Of a DNA stretch of 42,172 nucleotides, positions 32,981-39,712 are shown piece after piece; position 1 is the stretch's first letter; each line of letters starts with the position of its first letter. Origin of the DNA: Peribacillus acanthi (GTDB taxonomy: Bacteria; Bacillota; Bacilli; Bacillales; DSM-1321); assembly GCF_003073175.1 (NCBI RefSeq), contig NZ_QBBX01000021.1:1-42172 (forward strand), read 5' to 3'. Below the pieces are notes generated by a model that was not told the DNA's origin, did no database searches, and saw nothing but the letters and a program-made list of their open reading frames with translations. Position numbers and translations under genes: made by a program.

Positions 32981-33529
32981 TTAATGCCATTCCCAATAAT
33001 CGTCATAGGCAGTTCGGTTCTTCTCAGGTCTTCTGCATTTGTCGATTTTACAGTGATTTTTTTTCTCACACTTCTTTTTCTTGCACCACATTACAATTAA
33101 GACCAGGATTACAATAATCAATAGGATTAATAACAGCTTCTCGCAATCATCATCTTTATGCTTGTCTTTTTTCTTTAGACACACATCCAAACAATATTTA
33201 CCGTCTACTCTTCCATTGCAAAAGCTCACGACTTTCACTGATTTTACATTATCTACAGTAGCTGAAACTGTATTACCAGGAGGAACATTTAACTCTACTG
33301 GCATTCCTTCATTTCGAATCACGATTACTCTTAATGTTTCAGAACTATGAGTACAGTTGAATACCGTAATGGAAATGAACGCTTCTTTATCTGTTTTTTC
33401 TTTCCATATCTCTAATTCGGACACTTGGTCACTTAACAATATATTCCCGCATATGTTATTGCAAATCTTATCTTTATCATCGTGTTTATCTTTATCGTGG
33501 TCTTTAAAACCAAATAAAAGGTTTTGCAT
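32981..33529 (-). CDS. Membrane-anchored DUF3992-type protein
   Basis: A 182-aa protein with a His/Asp/Lys-rich N-terminus (FKDHDKDKHDDKDK), then a DUF3992-like jellyroll: Cys27 in NNICGNI, ISITVFNCTHSSETLRV, LNVPPGNTVSATVDNV, Cys113 in VDGKYCLDVCLKKK. It lacks the paired Cys of the N-terminal connector. After a charged linker comes one membrane span (about residues 132-148, LLLILLIIVILVLIVMW), then a Cys/Lys-rich tail (CKKKKCEKK, HCKIDKCRR) ending YDDYWEWH. This suggests a membrane-bound acceptor for the first fibre subunit, but that is inference. It has its own terminator and lacks the shared promoter. GAGGA precedes the ATG. Confidence 0.75.
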   Translation of the reverse strand: MQNLLFGFKDHDKDKHDDKDKICNNICGNILLSDQVSELEIWKEKTDKEAFISITVFNCTHSSETLRVIVIRNEGMPVELNVPPGNTVSATVDNVKSVKVVSFCNGRVDGKYCLDVCLKKKDKHKDDDCEKLLLILLIIVILVLIVMWCKKKKCEKKNHCKIDKCRRPEKNRTAYDDYWEWH

Positions 33530-33635
33530 AATGATTCCTCATTTCTGTTTATTGGACAACTTACTCTATAGAATATTGTATTTTTTACAAAAGTTTCCAA
33601 AATTCCACGTTTGTCATTAGCAAAACCTATGTCAA

Positions 33636-34424
33636 TTAAAGGTTAGTCTTCCATAACCATTCTCTTGTCGTATCCATTAGCTCCCGGTATCCCATTATTG
33701 AAGAAAAAGTATGATTAGCTCCCATTATTACTTGTTTGTCACAATTACCAGTCGGTCTTGACCGAAAGGCATAATAATAGTGAAAGCAATATTGAACTGA
33801 TATTTCCTCATCAGCTGTTCCATGCACAACTAATACGTCTCCGGTAAAGTCCCTTGCAACCTTTAAAGGATGATAGTTAGCTAATGATAGTAAAAATTCT
33901 TTCTTTAACGAAAAACCAAAGTAATCTAGCGCCAACAACTCTTGAATTTTTATATTATCCTTTCCCCCCACAATCGAAAGGATATCTTTATATGGATTTG
34001 CAACGGGTGACCATAAAATCAATTTTTTCACTCTATTGTCTTTAACAGCTGTGATCATAGCTACAGCTCCTCCTAAACTATGACCGATAAGTACAAGATG
34101 ATTAGGATCTCCTCCATTTATCTTTAAGGCATAATCTATTACACGAATCGTTTGACTTATAAAATCCTGAAAACAACTATCTCCATAATCTCCTTCACTC
34201 TCTCCACAACCAGAATAATCAAACCTGATGACAATTGCTGCATCTGATGATAATTCTTCAGATGCTTTTACAAATAACCGATTAACCCCAACCTTACTTC
34301 CAATGAATCCATGGCAAATAATGATTAACGGGTAAAGCTTATTGTCTGTTTGATAATATTTAGGAAAATGAATGGTTGCCGATAGATTAATCTCTTTCCA
34401 TTTAATTAGAATGTGTTTGTTCAA
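33636..34424 (-). CDS. Alpha/beta hydrolase under SAM-riboswitch control
   Basis: Serine hydrolase of about 262 aa. The oxyanion region is CHGFIGSKVG, the nucleophile elbow is LIGHSLGGAVAM, and the catalytic Asp and His are in VVHGTADEEISV and MGANHTFSS. RFDYSGCGESEGDYGDS places it among acyl-esterase-like BAAT/peptidase S9-type hydrolases. A TTG start at 34424 fits AGGAG 7 nt upstream; a GTG at 34439 overlaps that site. The 5' leader is a SAM riboswitch with terminator, so expression should rise when SAM falls. A role in sulfur metabolism is therefore inferred, but the substrate is unknown; it is shorter than MetX acetyltransferases. Confidence 0.85.
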   Translation of the reverse strand: MNKHILIKWKEINLSATIHFPKYYQTDNKLYPLIIICHGFIGSKVGVNRLFVKASEELSSDAAIVIRFDYSGCGESEGDYGDSCFQDFISQTIRVIDYALKINGGDPNHLVLIGHSLGGAVAMITAVKDNRVKKLILWSPVANPYKDILSIVGGKDNIKIQELLALDYFGFSLKKEFLLSLANYHPLKVARDFTGDVLVVHGTADEEISVQYCFHYYYAFRSRPTGNCDKQVIMGANHTFSSIMGYRELMDTTREWLWKTNL

Positions 34425-34470
34425 AAAAACACTCCTCACATAAAATCTATTGGGATAGTCGGTTTTATAT

Positions 34471-34506
34471 ATAAAAAAATCCTCTTCCAGATAAGGAAGA
34501 GGATTT
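34471..34506 (-). terminator. Intrinsic terminator of the SAM riboswitch
   Basis: Perfect 12-bp stem AAATCCTCTTCC/GGAAGAGGATTT with a 6-nt loop, followed on the minus strand by a T run. It lies between the aptamer and the hydrolase gene, as expected for an OFF switch. Confidence 0.93.
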
Positions 34507-34520
34507 GTATGTCCAATCAG

Positions 34521-34621
34521 CTTATCTTTCAGACTACGTCTGCTGGATTTAGCACCTTTCTATTTAAAAATAGAGGTTGCTGAAGCTTCAACGGGCCAGT
34601 CCCTAAGCTTCTCTAGATAAG
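34521..34621 (-). promoter_or_regulatory. SAM-I (S-box) riboswitch aptamer
   Basis: Minus strand, in order: P1 strand CTTATCT; core GGGACTGGCCCG; TGAAGC and AGCAACC; AAGGTGCTAAATCC; GCAGA; then CTGAAAGATAAG closing P1. These match the S-box consensus block for block. SAM binding should favour the downstream terminator. The controlled gene is the alpha/beta hydrolase. Confidence 0.96.
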
Positions 34622-34649
34622 AATATTTAATTTACAAAGATATTTATTT

Positions 34650-34679
34650 ACTATAAAGCCTACTTCAAAAATATGTCAA
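34650..34679 (-). promoter_or_regulatory. SigA promoter of the SAM-riboswitch transcript
   Basis: Minus strand TTGACA (34674-34679), 18-bp spacer, TATAGT (34650-34655), just beyond the stop codon of the RsbR paralogue. Confidence 0.8.
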
Positions 34680-34684
34680 GACTA

Positions 34685-35527
34685 TTAGAATAAATCTAAA
34701 TCATTCAAAGCTTGCTTTAAGTTACCTTTAATCAATATATTTTTAAATTCTACTCCGATGTTAACCACAGTTTGCGCGATTTCCGGACGAAGACCTGTTA
34801 AGGTAGTTTCTACACCAAGTAATCTTAACGAAGCAATGACTTTGAACAGTTGGTCAGCTACCATAGTATCGACGATCGCCACTCCAGAGAGATCCATTAG
34901 TAGATGGGATAATTGTAAACGCTCTGCTTCCTTCAATGTTTGCTCCATGAGTAATTGCGCGCGTTCTGTATCTATGTTCCCTATCAATGGTAGTATTGCG
35001 ACCCCTTTTGTTAACTGGACAACAGGAACCGATAATTCAACGAATGCAGACTTTGCCGCTTCCAATGTTTTTTGATAGGAATGTATATACGTTAAGCTGA
35101 AGGAATAAGCAGCCTGATCTAAAAGAGGATCCAAGATTTCTCCTAAATCAAAAACATCCTTTGCCGTCATGTTAATGTCAATCATTTCATTCTTTAGTGT
35201 TCTCCAAAGATGAATACGATAATACTGGGTATCCTTCAGAGCTGCATCTAATGGGGCACCCATTTTAAAAATTATTTCTCCAGTATTTTTTCCCCATTTA
35301 TCAATGTTCGCAAAAGCAGTTTCCCTGTCCAGACCATGGAAAAGGGTTTCACCAAATAAACTTATGAACCCTGCCCGAATATTGATGATATTTTCTTCTA
35401 CAGCTCGTGGAATCAACGCTCTCTGCTCAGCAGGTAATTCTGACAAGCGATCTTCATGCACATTTTTTGCAATATCAAATTTCTTTGCAAGTAATTTTTC
35501 ACCCAAAACTCGAAACTGATTACCCAT
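34685..35527 (-). CDS. RsbR-family STAS protein (stressosome component)
   Basis: A 280-aa protein with an N-terminal non-heme globin-like sensor domain (about 1-150) and a C-terminal STAS domain. The STAS part shows LPLIGNIDTERAQLLMEQTL and LMDLSGVAIVDTMVADQLFK, which contain the two threonines phosphorylated by RsbT in B. subtilis RsbR paralogues. It should sit in the stressosome that senses stress upstream of SigB. No rsbS, rsbT or sigB gene is next to it, so it is a stand-alone paralogue like YkoB/YojH/YqhA. GGAGG precedes the ATG. Confidence 0.9.
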   Translation of the reverse strand: MGNQFRVLGEKLLAKKFDIAKNVHEDRLSELPAEQRALIPRAVEENIINIRAGFISLFGETLFHGLDRETAFANIDKWGKNTGEIIFKMGAPLDAALKDTQYYRIHLWRTLKNEMIDINMTAKDVFDLGEILDPLLDQAAYSFSLTYIHSYQKTLEAAKSAFVELSVPVVQLTKGVAILPLIGNIDTERAQLLMEQTLKEAERLQLSHLLMDLSGVAIVDTMVADQLFKVIASLRLLGVETTLTGLRPEIAQTVVNIGVEFKNILIKGNLKQALNDLDLF

Positions 35528-35600
35528 TTTCTTCCTCCGGTTACATTATTAAATTCAATATACCATACTTTTATTTAGGAAGAAGATATTTAGCTCTTAT

Positions 35601-36215
35601 TTAAGATAATGCTGGAAGTAGCTTTTTCTTATATAACAATGCAACTAGATTCAAAATAGTTGCAGGAATCTTTTTAGGGAAATATTTTTGCTTATAGAAT
35701 TTATGAAAAGCTGCTTTAAGGTCTTTCCATTGTGTACAGTTTTTCGTTTGTCTAAATCTTGCTACATCAATTAATTTAATCTCTCCACTTGATGTAATGA
35801 TGATGTTTCGTAAATGTACATCAGAAGGATTTAGTCCTTTTTCTCTTGCTAAACCTAAGGCACAATCTACTTCTCTGAGGCTATCAGTTGAAATAGGAAT
35901 TCCTTTTTCCAAACAACTAAAGAATGTATACCCTTCAATGAAATCTATAACTAAATAATTTTTCCCTGCTCCATACAATGGAGAATAGTAAGGAATCCCG
36001 CTTAATATTCGGTAGACTTCAGCTTCTTCTCTAGCAACCTTTTCAAACTCTGGGAAAAACACTTTTAAAACTTTATCAGTTGTTCCAATTCTAAACACAA
36101 AGGCACTTCTACCCTCACCAATCAAAGTCAAATTAGGATCCTTATCATTCAGTATAAAACTTGACCCCTTCTTTGTTATTACTACACTTTTAGCCAATTC
36201 ACTGAATGATTTCAT
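35601..36215 (-). CDS. Small protein-kinase-fold protein (YrzF/YbdM-like)
   Basis: A 204-aa kinase-like protein. Recognisable elements are the glycine-rich loop LIGEGRSAFVFRIG, the ATP-anchoring Lys in DKVLKVFFPEF, a catalytic-loop segment GLNPSDVHLRNIIIT (altered HRD-x4-N), and the metal-binding Asp in IKLIDVARF (altered DFG). The compact size and short C-lobe resemble B. subtilis YrzF/YbdM putative Ser/Thr kinases. It begins 14 nt after the FbpB-like gene with AAGGAG before its ATG, so both should be controlled by the manganese riboswitch. Activity and target are unknown. Confidence 0.82.
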   Translation of the reverse strand: MKSFSELAKSVVITKKGSSFILNDKDPNLTLIGEGRSAFVFRIGTTDKVLKVFFPEFEKVAREEAEVYRILSGIPYYSPLYGAGKNYLVIDFIEGYTFFSCLEKGIPISTDSLREVDCALGLAREKGLNPSDVHLRNIIITSSGEIKLIDVARFRQTKNCTQWKDLKAAFHKFYKQKYFPKKIPATILNLVALLYKKKLLPALS

Positions 36216-36229
36216 AATAAGTCTCCTTT

Positions 36230-36355
36230 CTACTTTGAATTTACATATTTAGCATCTATACGTTTTTCAATGACTTCCAGTTTCTCTTTATCTTTTAAAA
36301 GTTCAGCTTTATTTTTATTAATTAATTCATTAATGGTCAATTTTGCTTTTCTCAT
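36230..36355 (-). CDS. FbpB-family small basic protein
   Basis: A 41-aa basic protein: MRKAKLTINELINKNKAELL followed by KDKEKLEVIEKRIDAKYVNS. The pattern MRK...F/INELIxxNKxELLxDKxxLExIEKRIDxKY matches the Fur-regulated basic protein FbpB family, which in B. subtilis works with the FsrA small RNA in iron sparing. AAGGAG lies 9 nt before the ATG. It is the first gene after a manganese riboswitch and is followed by a kinase-like gene. No Fur box was recognised. The family call is from memory of the pattern. Confidence 0.75.
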   Translation of the reverse strand: MRKAKLTINELINKNKAELLKDKEKLEVIEKRIDAKYVNSK

Positions 36356-36390
36356 GGATGAATTCTCCTTACTAAAAATATTCTAGTAAA

Positions 36391-36422
36391 ACAAAAAACC
36401 TTCACCAGTTTTGGTAAAGGTT
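36391..36422 (-). terminator. Intrinsic terminator of the manganese riboswitch
   Basis: AACCTTCACC/GGTAAAGGTT (one wobble) with a 6-nt loop, then a T run on the minus strand. The 5' arm ACCTTTACC repeats the 3' strand of the aptamer closing stem, so the two can compete for pairing. Confidence 0.9.
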
Positions 36423-36447
36423 AATAAAACACAAGCCCGTACCAAAC

Positions 36448-36547
36448 GGTAAAGGTCTTGCTAACAACAGTCCGTTGCCATTAAAGCCGGGAGAAACAAT
36501 CTCCGAAATGACGACTTTAATGTAAAAGCTACTCCCCTTTAGGAGAA
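36448..36547 (-). promoter_or_regulatory. yybP-ykoY manganese riboswitch aptamer
   Basis: Minus strand: CTAAAGGGGAGTAGC, then AAAGTCGTCA, a hairpin loop region, CGGCTTTAATGGCAACGGAC, and AGCAAGACCTTTACC closing on the first strand. These are the conserved blocks of the Mn2+-sensing yybP-ykoY class and closely follow B. subtilis ykoY. Mn2+ should raise expression of the downstream FbpB-like and kinase-like genes. Confidence 0.93.
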
Positions 36548-36565
36548 CTATTTTACTATGACACC

Positions 36566-36594
36566 ATCATATTATAATTATATGAATATGTCAA
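36566..36594 (-). promoter_or_regulatory. SigA promoter of the manganese-riboswitch transcript
   Basis: Minus strand TTGACA (36589-36594), 17-bp spacer, TATGAT (36566-36571). The -35 overlaps the last codons of the diguanylate cyclase gene. Confidence 0.88.
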
Positions 36595-38141
36595 AAATTA
36601 CGGGAATCTTCGTAGACAGTTGTTCTGTTTTTTCCATTTAATTTCGATTTGTAGAGCGCAGAATCGGCCTTATCAATGATACTTGTGATGGTATCTGATT
36701 CTTTATAGGTGCTGATTCCAAGAGAAATCTTAATAGAGATGCTTTTTGGACCAACGCTTTGTTCCATTGTCTTCCTCAGTTCTTCGGCTATATTCACAGC
36801 TACATCAATATTTTTATCCTTCACGACAATACCAAATTCTTCACCACCATACCTAAACGGTAAATCATGATCTCCTACAATCTCATTCATTTTAGATGCT
36901 AAAAAAATCAAAATTTCATCTCCAACCAAATGGCCGAATGAATCATTTACATTCTTGAAATTATCCACATCAAGTAAGATTAGAGAGAAAGGTTGTCTCT
37001 CTAGCATCATTTCCTCAACTACTCTTTCAAAAGTCCTCCGATTCGACAACCCGGTTAATCCATCGACACGACTTTCATTATGCAGGACATTTAGATGGTT
37101 CGTAATATGCAGGTAAAGTTGTCTCACCTCATAAATACTAGAATTCATAGTAGAACTGTTTGGACACTGATTTCTTCTTTTTACAATGGCTTCTTCTGAG
37201 TATTTTGCTAGTCTATTAAGGGGCCTTGCAATCTGTAAAGTAATCCACCAAGACAATACAATAATCATGATAAATAAAGGCAAAGCTTTTAGTATGATTT
37301 GGTCAACTAATTCATTTAAAGGTTTGTTTAGGACATTAACCGGTGTTTGCGAAACGATTCCCCACCCAGTGGTTGGCTCGACTGTATACCCTACGAAGAA
37401 ATCGATTCCTCTTGAGTTCCTAACCTGTTGAAATCCACTTTCACCTAACGTTACTTTTTTCACAACTGGATTGAATAATACTTCTTCATTAATCCTTTTT
37501 TTATCCGGGTGAAAAATGATTTTCCCCGCTTTGTCTACCACATACACGTAAGAACCATCTCCAAAGAAATGTTCATTTAGCATTTTGCTCAAAACATTCT
37601 CTTCTTCGAGGTAAATGGTCCCACCAACATATCCTTTGTAAGTCCCTTGTGCATCAAATATCGGGTAAGACACCAGGACAATCAATCTACCCGTTGTTGC
37701 TATATAGGGTTCCGAAATGAATGGCTTTTTTAATTTAATAGCCCTTTTTGCTACATCTGAATTGATTTTTAATCCAGGTTCAAAACCAAGGTTTTTAGGG
37801 CTAAAACTTTGAAGAATTCTATCTTCATTTACTATTAGAATTGAATTAAAATAGTGACTATTTGCTTTTAACATAAGATCTATATCATATTGACTCACCT
37901 TATGATTTTTGGCATAGTCAGATATCGATGCTAATTCCGTTTCCATAGATTTTAATAAAGCGTTTGTTTCAGAAGAAAGCTTCTTTGCATACTGTAAATT
38001 ATTTTTTTCATAGTTAATTGTTAGTGTCTGTTTTATAGAGTTGTATGCAGAATAACCTGTAACTAATGCAGTCAATAGAACTGATACAACTACAAGCACA
38101 CTGATAATAAAACGAAGTGTGAAGCCTTTTTTATAATTCAT
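36591..38141 (-). CDS. Membrane-bound diguanylate cyclase with dCache sensor
   Basis: A 516-aa protein: first membrane span at about residues 10-33, extracellular double-Cache sensor (about 40-280, including KKPFISEPYIATTGRLIVLV), second span near 285-305, a short linker, then a GGDEF domain (from SRVDGLTGLSNRRTFE). The active-site motif is intact as RYGGEEFGIV, so it should make cyclic di-GMP in response to an external ligand. A typical inhibitory RxxD five residues before the active-site motif is not obvious. The ATG at 38141 fits AGGG 9 nt upstream; a TTG three codons earlier has no ribosome site. Confidence 0.93.
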   Translation of the reverse strand: MNYKKGFTLRFIISVLVVVSVLLTALVTGYSAYNSIKQTLTINYEKNNLQYAKKLSSETNALLKSMETELASISDYAKNHKVSQYDIDLMLKANSHYFNSILIVNEDRILQSFSPKNLGFEPGLKINSDVAKRAIKLKKPFISEPYIATTGRLIVLVSYPIFDAQGTYKGYVGGTIYLEEENVLSKMLNEHFFGDGSYVYVVDKAGKIIFHPDKKRINEEVLFNPVVKKVTLGESGFQQVRNSRGIDFFVGYTVEPTTGWGIVSQTPVNVLNKPLNELVDQIILKALPLFIMIIVLSWWITLQIARPLNRLAKYSEEAIVKRRNQCPNSSTMNSSIYEVRQLYLHITNHLNVLHNESRVDGLTGLSNRRTFERVVEEMMLERQPFSLILLDVDNFKNVNDSFGHLVGDEILIFLASKMNEIVGDHDLPFRYGGEEFGIVVKDKNIDVAVNIAEELRKTMEQSVGPKSISIKISLGISTYKESDTITSIIDKADSALYKSKLNGKNRTTVYEDSRNF

Positions 38142-38310
38142 CTTTGACAACCCTAACTATATATAATAAGAAACATTTTCCAAAATTAGATTATACATGG
38201 TTTGTTAATAGGATAAAATACCTATTTTATTCATTTCATTCTAGTAACCCTAATAGTACGCGGTATCTCGTCAAAAATAAATTTGTAAAATTTTCTTGAA
38301 GCCTTTTATT

Positions 38311-38338
38311 TTGAGAGTCGAAATAATCTTGTTACAAT
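38311..38338 (+). promoter_or_regulatory. SigA promoter of the luciferase-like oxidoreductase gene
   Basis: TTGAGA (38311-38316), 16-bp spacer, TACAAT (38333-38338) with an extended TG before it; 40 bp upstream of the start codon. Confidence 0.75.
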
Positions 38339-38378
38339 CATAGTTGTTTCATTATTTATATAGAAAGTAGATGAATTT

Positions 38379-39398
38379 ATGTCTGAATATATAGAAGGAA
38401 ATACTCAATTTTCTGTTCTCGACCTTGCTCCTATTGTTGTCGGTGGAACTCCTGCGGAATCATTCCGGAACACACTAAATCTTGCCCAGCACGTTGAAAA
38501 TTGGGGCTATAACCGATATTGGCTTGCTGAACATCACAATATGCCGTTCATTGCCAGTTCCGCTACCTCAGTTGTAATTGGACATGTAGCTGCAGGAACT
38601 TCGACCATCCGAGTCGGTTCTGGAGGAATCATGTTACCTAATCACTCTCCACTTGTGATTGCAGAACAATTCGGGACATTAGAATCCCTCTTCCCTGGTC
38701 GAATCGACTTGGGACTTGGACGTGCACCTGGTACCGATCAACGGACTGCTTTCGCCTTAAGAAGAGGTAGTCGCAGTGATGGGCATGATTTCCCAGAGCA
38801 ACTAGAAGAACTGCGCGGATATTTCGATCCATCACTTGGAACGAATAAAACCGGAGTTCGAGCATTCCCTGGTGAAGGACTAGACATTCCCATCTGGCTT
38901 CTCGGTTCCAGTGGCTTTAGTGCGCAGCTTGCTGGCCAACTAGGCTTACCATTCTCTTTTGCTAGTCATTTTTCTCCTAACAGTACGATGCAAGCTATAG
39001 ATTTATACCGAAGAACCTTCAAGCCGTCCAAGGTATTGGAAAAACCATATGTAATGCTTGGTGTAAACGTCATAGCTGCAGAAACTGATGAAGAAGCAAA
39101 CCTGCTAGCCACATCTTTACAGCAGCAATTCCTAAACCTAATTCGAAATCACGAAGCTCCGTTACAACCACCAGTGGAAAACATGGAAGAACTGTGGAGC
39201 GATTTTGAAAAAGAAGCTTTAAAAAATCAACTAGGAGCTTCGATTATCGGAAGTCCAGAAACTGTAAAACAAAAGCTTCTGTCCTTTATCGCAGAAACCG
39301 AAGCAGATGAAATCATGATTATCTCCCAAATATTCGATCACCAGAAACGCCTTCGTTCTTATGAAATAGTATCTGAAATGATGATGATGAAAAAATAA
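38379..39398 (+). CDS. LLM-class flavin-dependent oxidoreductase
   Basis: Luciferase-like monooxygenase of 339 aa with a TIM-barrel fold using FMN. Typical segments are [20 protein letters not shown] at the N-terminus, [60 protein letters not shown] and [20 protein letters not shown]. These are typical of the YceB/YwcH branch in Bacillus, which are not bioluminescent and whose substrate is unknown. Monocistronic, with its own promoter and terminator. The ribosome site is weak (AGAAAG/AGATGA). Confidence 0.93.
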   Translation: MSEYIEGNTQFSVLDLAPIVVGGTPAESFRNTLNLAQHVENWGYNRYWLAEHHNMPFIASSATSVVIGHVAAGTSTIRVGSGGIMLPNHSPLVIAEQFGTLESLFPGRIDLGLGRAPGTDQRTAFALRRGSRSDGHDFPEQLEELRGYFDPSLGTNKTGVRAFPGEGLDIPIWLLGSSGFSAQLAGQLGLPFSFASHFSPNSTMQAIDLYRRTFKPSKVLEKPYVMLGVNVIAAETDEEANLLATSLQQQFLNLIRNHEAPLQPPVENMEELWSDFEKEALKNQLGASIIGSPETVKQKLLSFIAETEADEIMIISQIFDHQKRLRSYEIVSEMMMMKK

Positions 39399-39403
39399 AT
39401 TAG

Positions 39404-39428
39404 AGTCTCCTATTTTGGGAGGCTTTTA
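39404..39428 (+). terminator. Rho-independent terminator
   Basis: AGTCTCC/GGAGGCT (7 bp, one wobble) with a 7-nt loop and TTTT, directly after the LLM gene. Confidence 0.75.
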
Positions 39429-39712
39429 CTTTTGAAAATAGGATATTCGAGTACAAGTTAAGGATAAATAGATTTTGGAGTTGCTGAAAATGCCCTCTTA
39501 TTAAACGTAGAGAATAACTAAAGTAACGAAATGAAAGTAACCTAACAGGTAAGTAATAGTTTTATGGTTTAAAGGTTGGAAGAGACTTATCTGCTATAAC
39601 CATTAGAGGAAAGTGAAGGTTCTCCTTCCAAATTTTTGTCCATAGTCAATCTCTTGAAATGAGATTAATATATTTTTGTAATATAATTTCATACATTAAA
39701 GGAGCAACGAAA
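39429..39712. other. Leader and promoter region of the LysM gene
   Basis: About 284 bp, AT-rich. Plausible -10 sequences (TATAAT near 39682) lie close to the gene but without a clear -35. I looked for a ydaO-type c-di-AMP riboswitch, common before cell-wall genes, and found no matching core blocks. Confidence 0.4.

Noticed and set aside
33552-33572. GGACAA followed by CTTACTCTATAG on the plus strand, resembling part of the DUF3992 promoter
   Set aside because: The orientation is opposite to the nearby genes, GTGTCA is absent and the TGCAT element is missing.
39429-39712. c-di-AMP (ydaO/yuaA) riboswitch before the LysM gene
   Set aside because: The position would be typical, but none of the conserved core blocks could be found.
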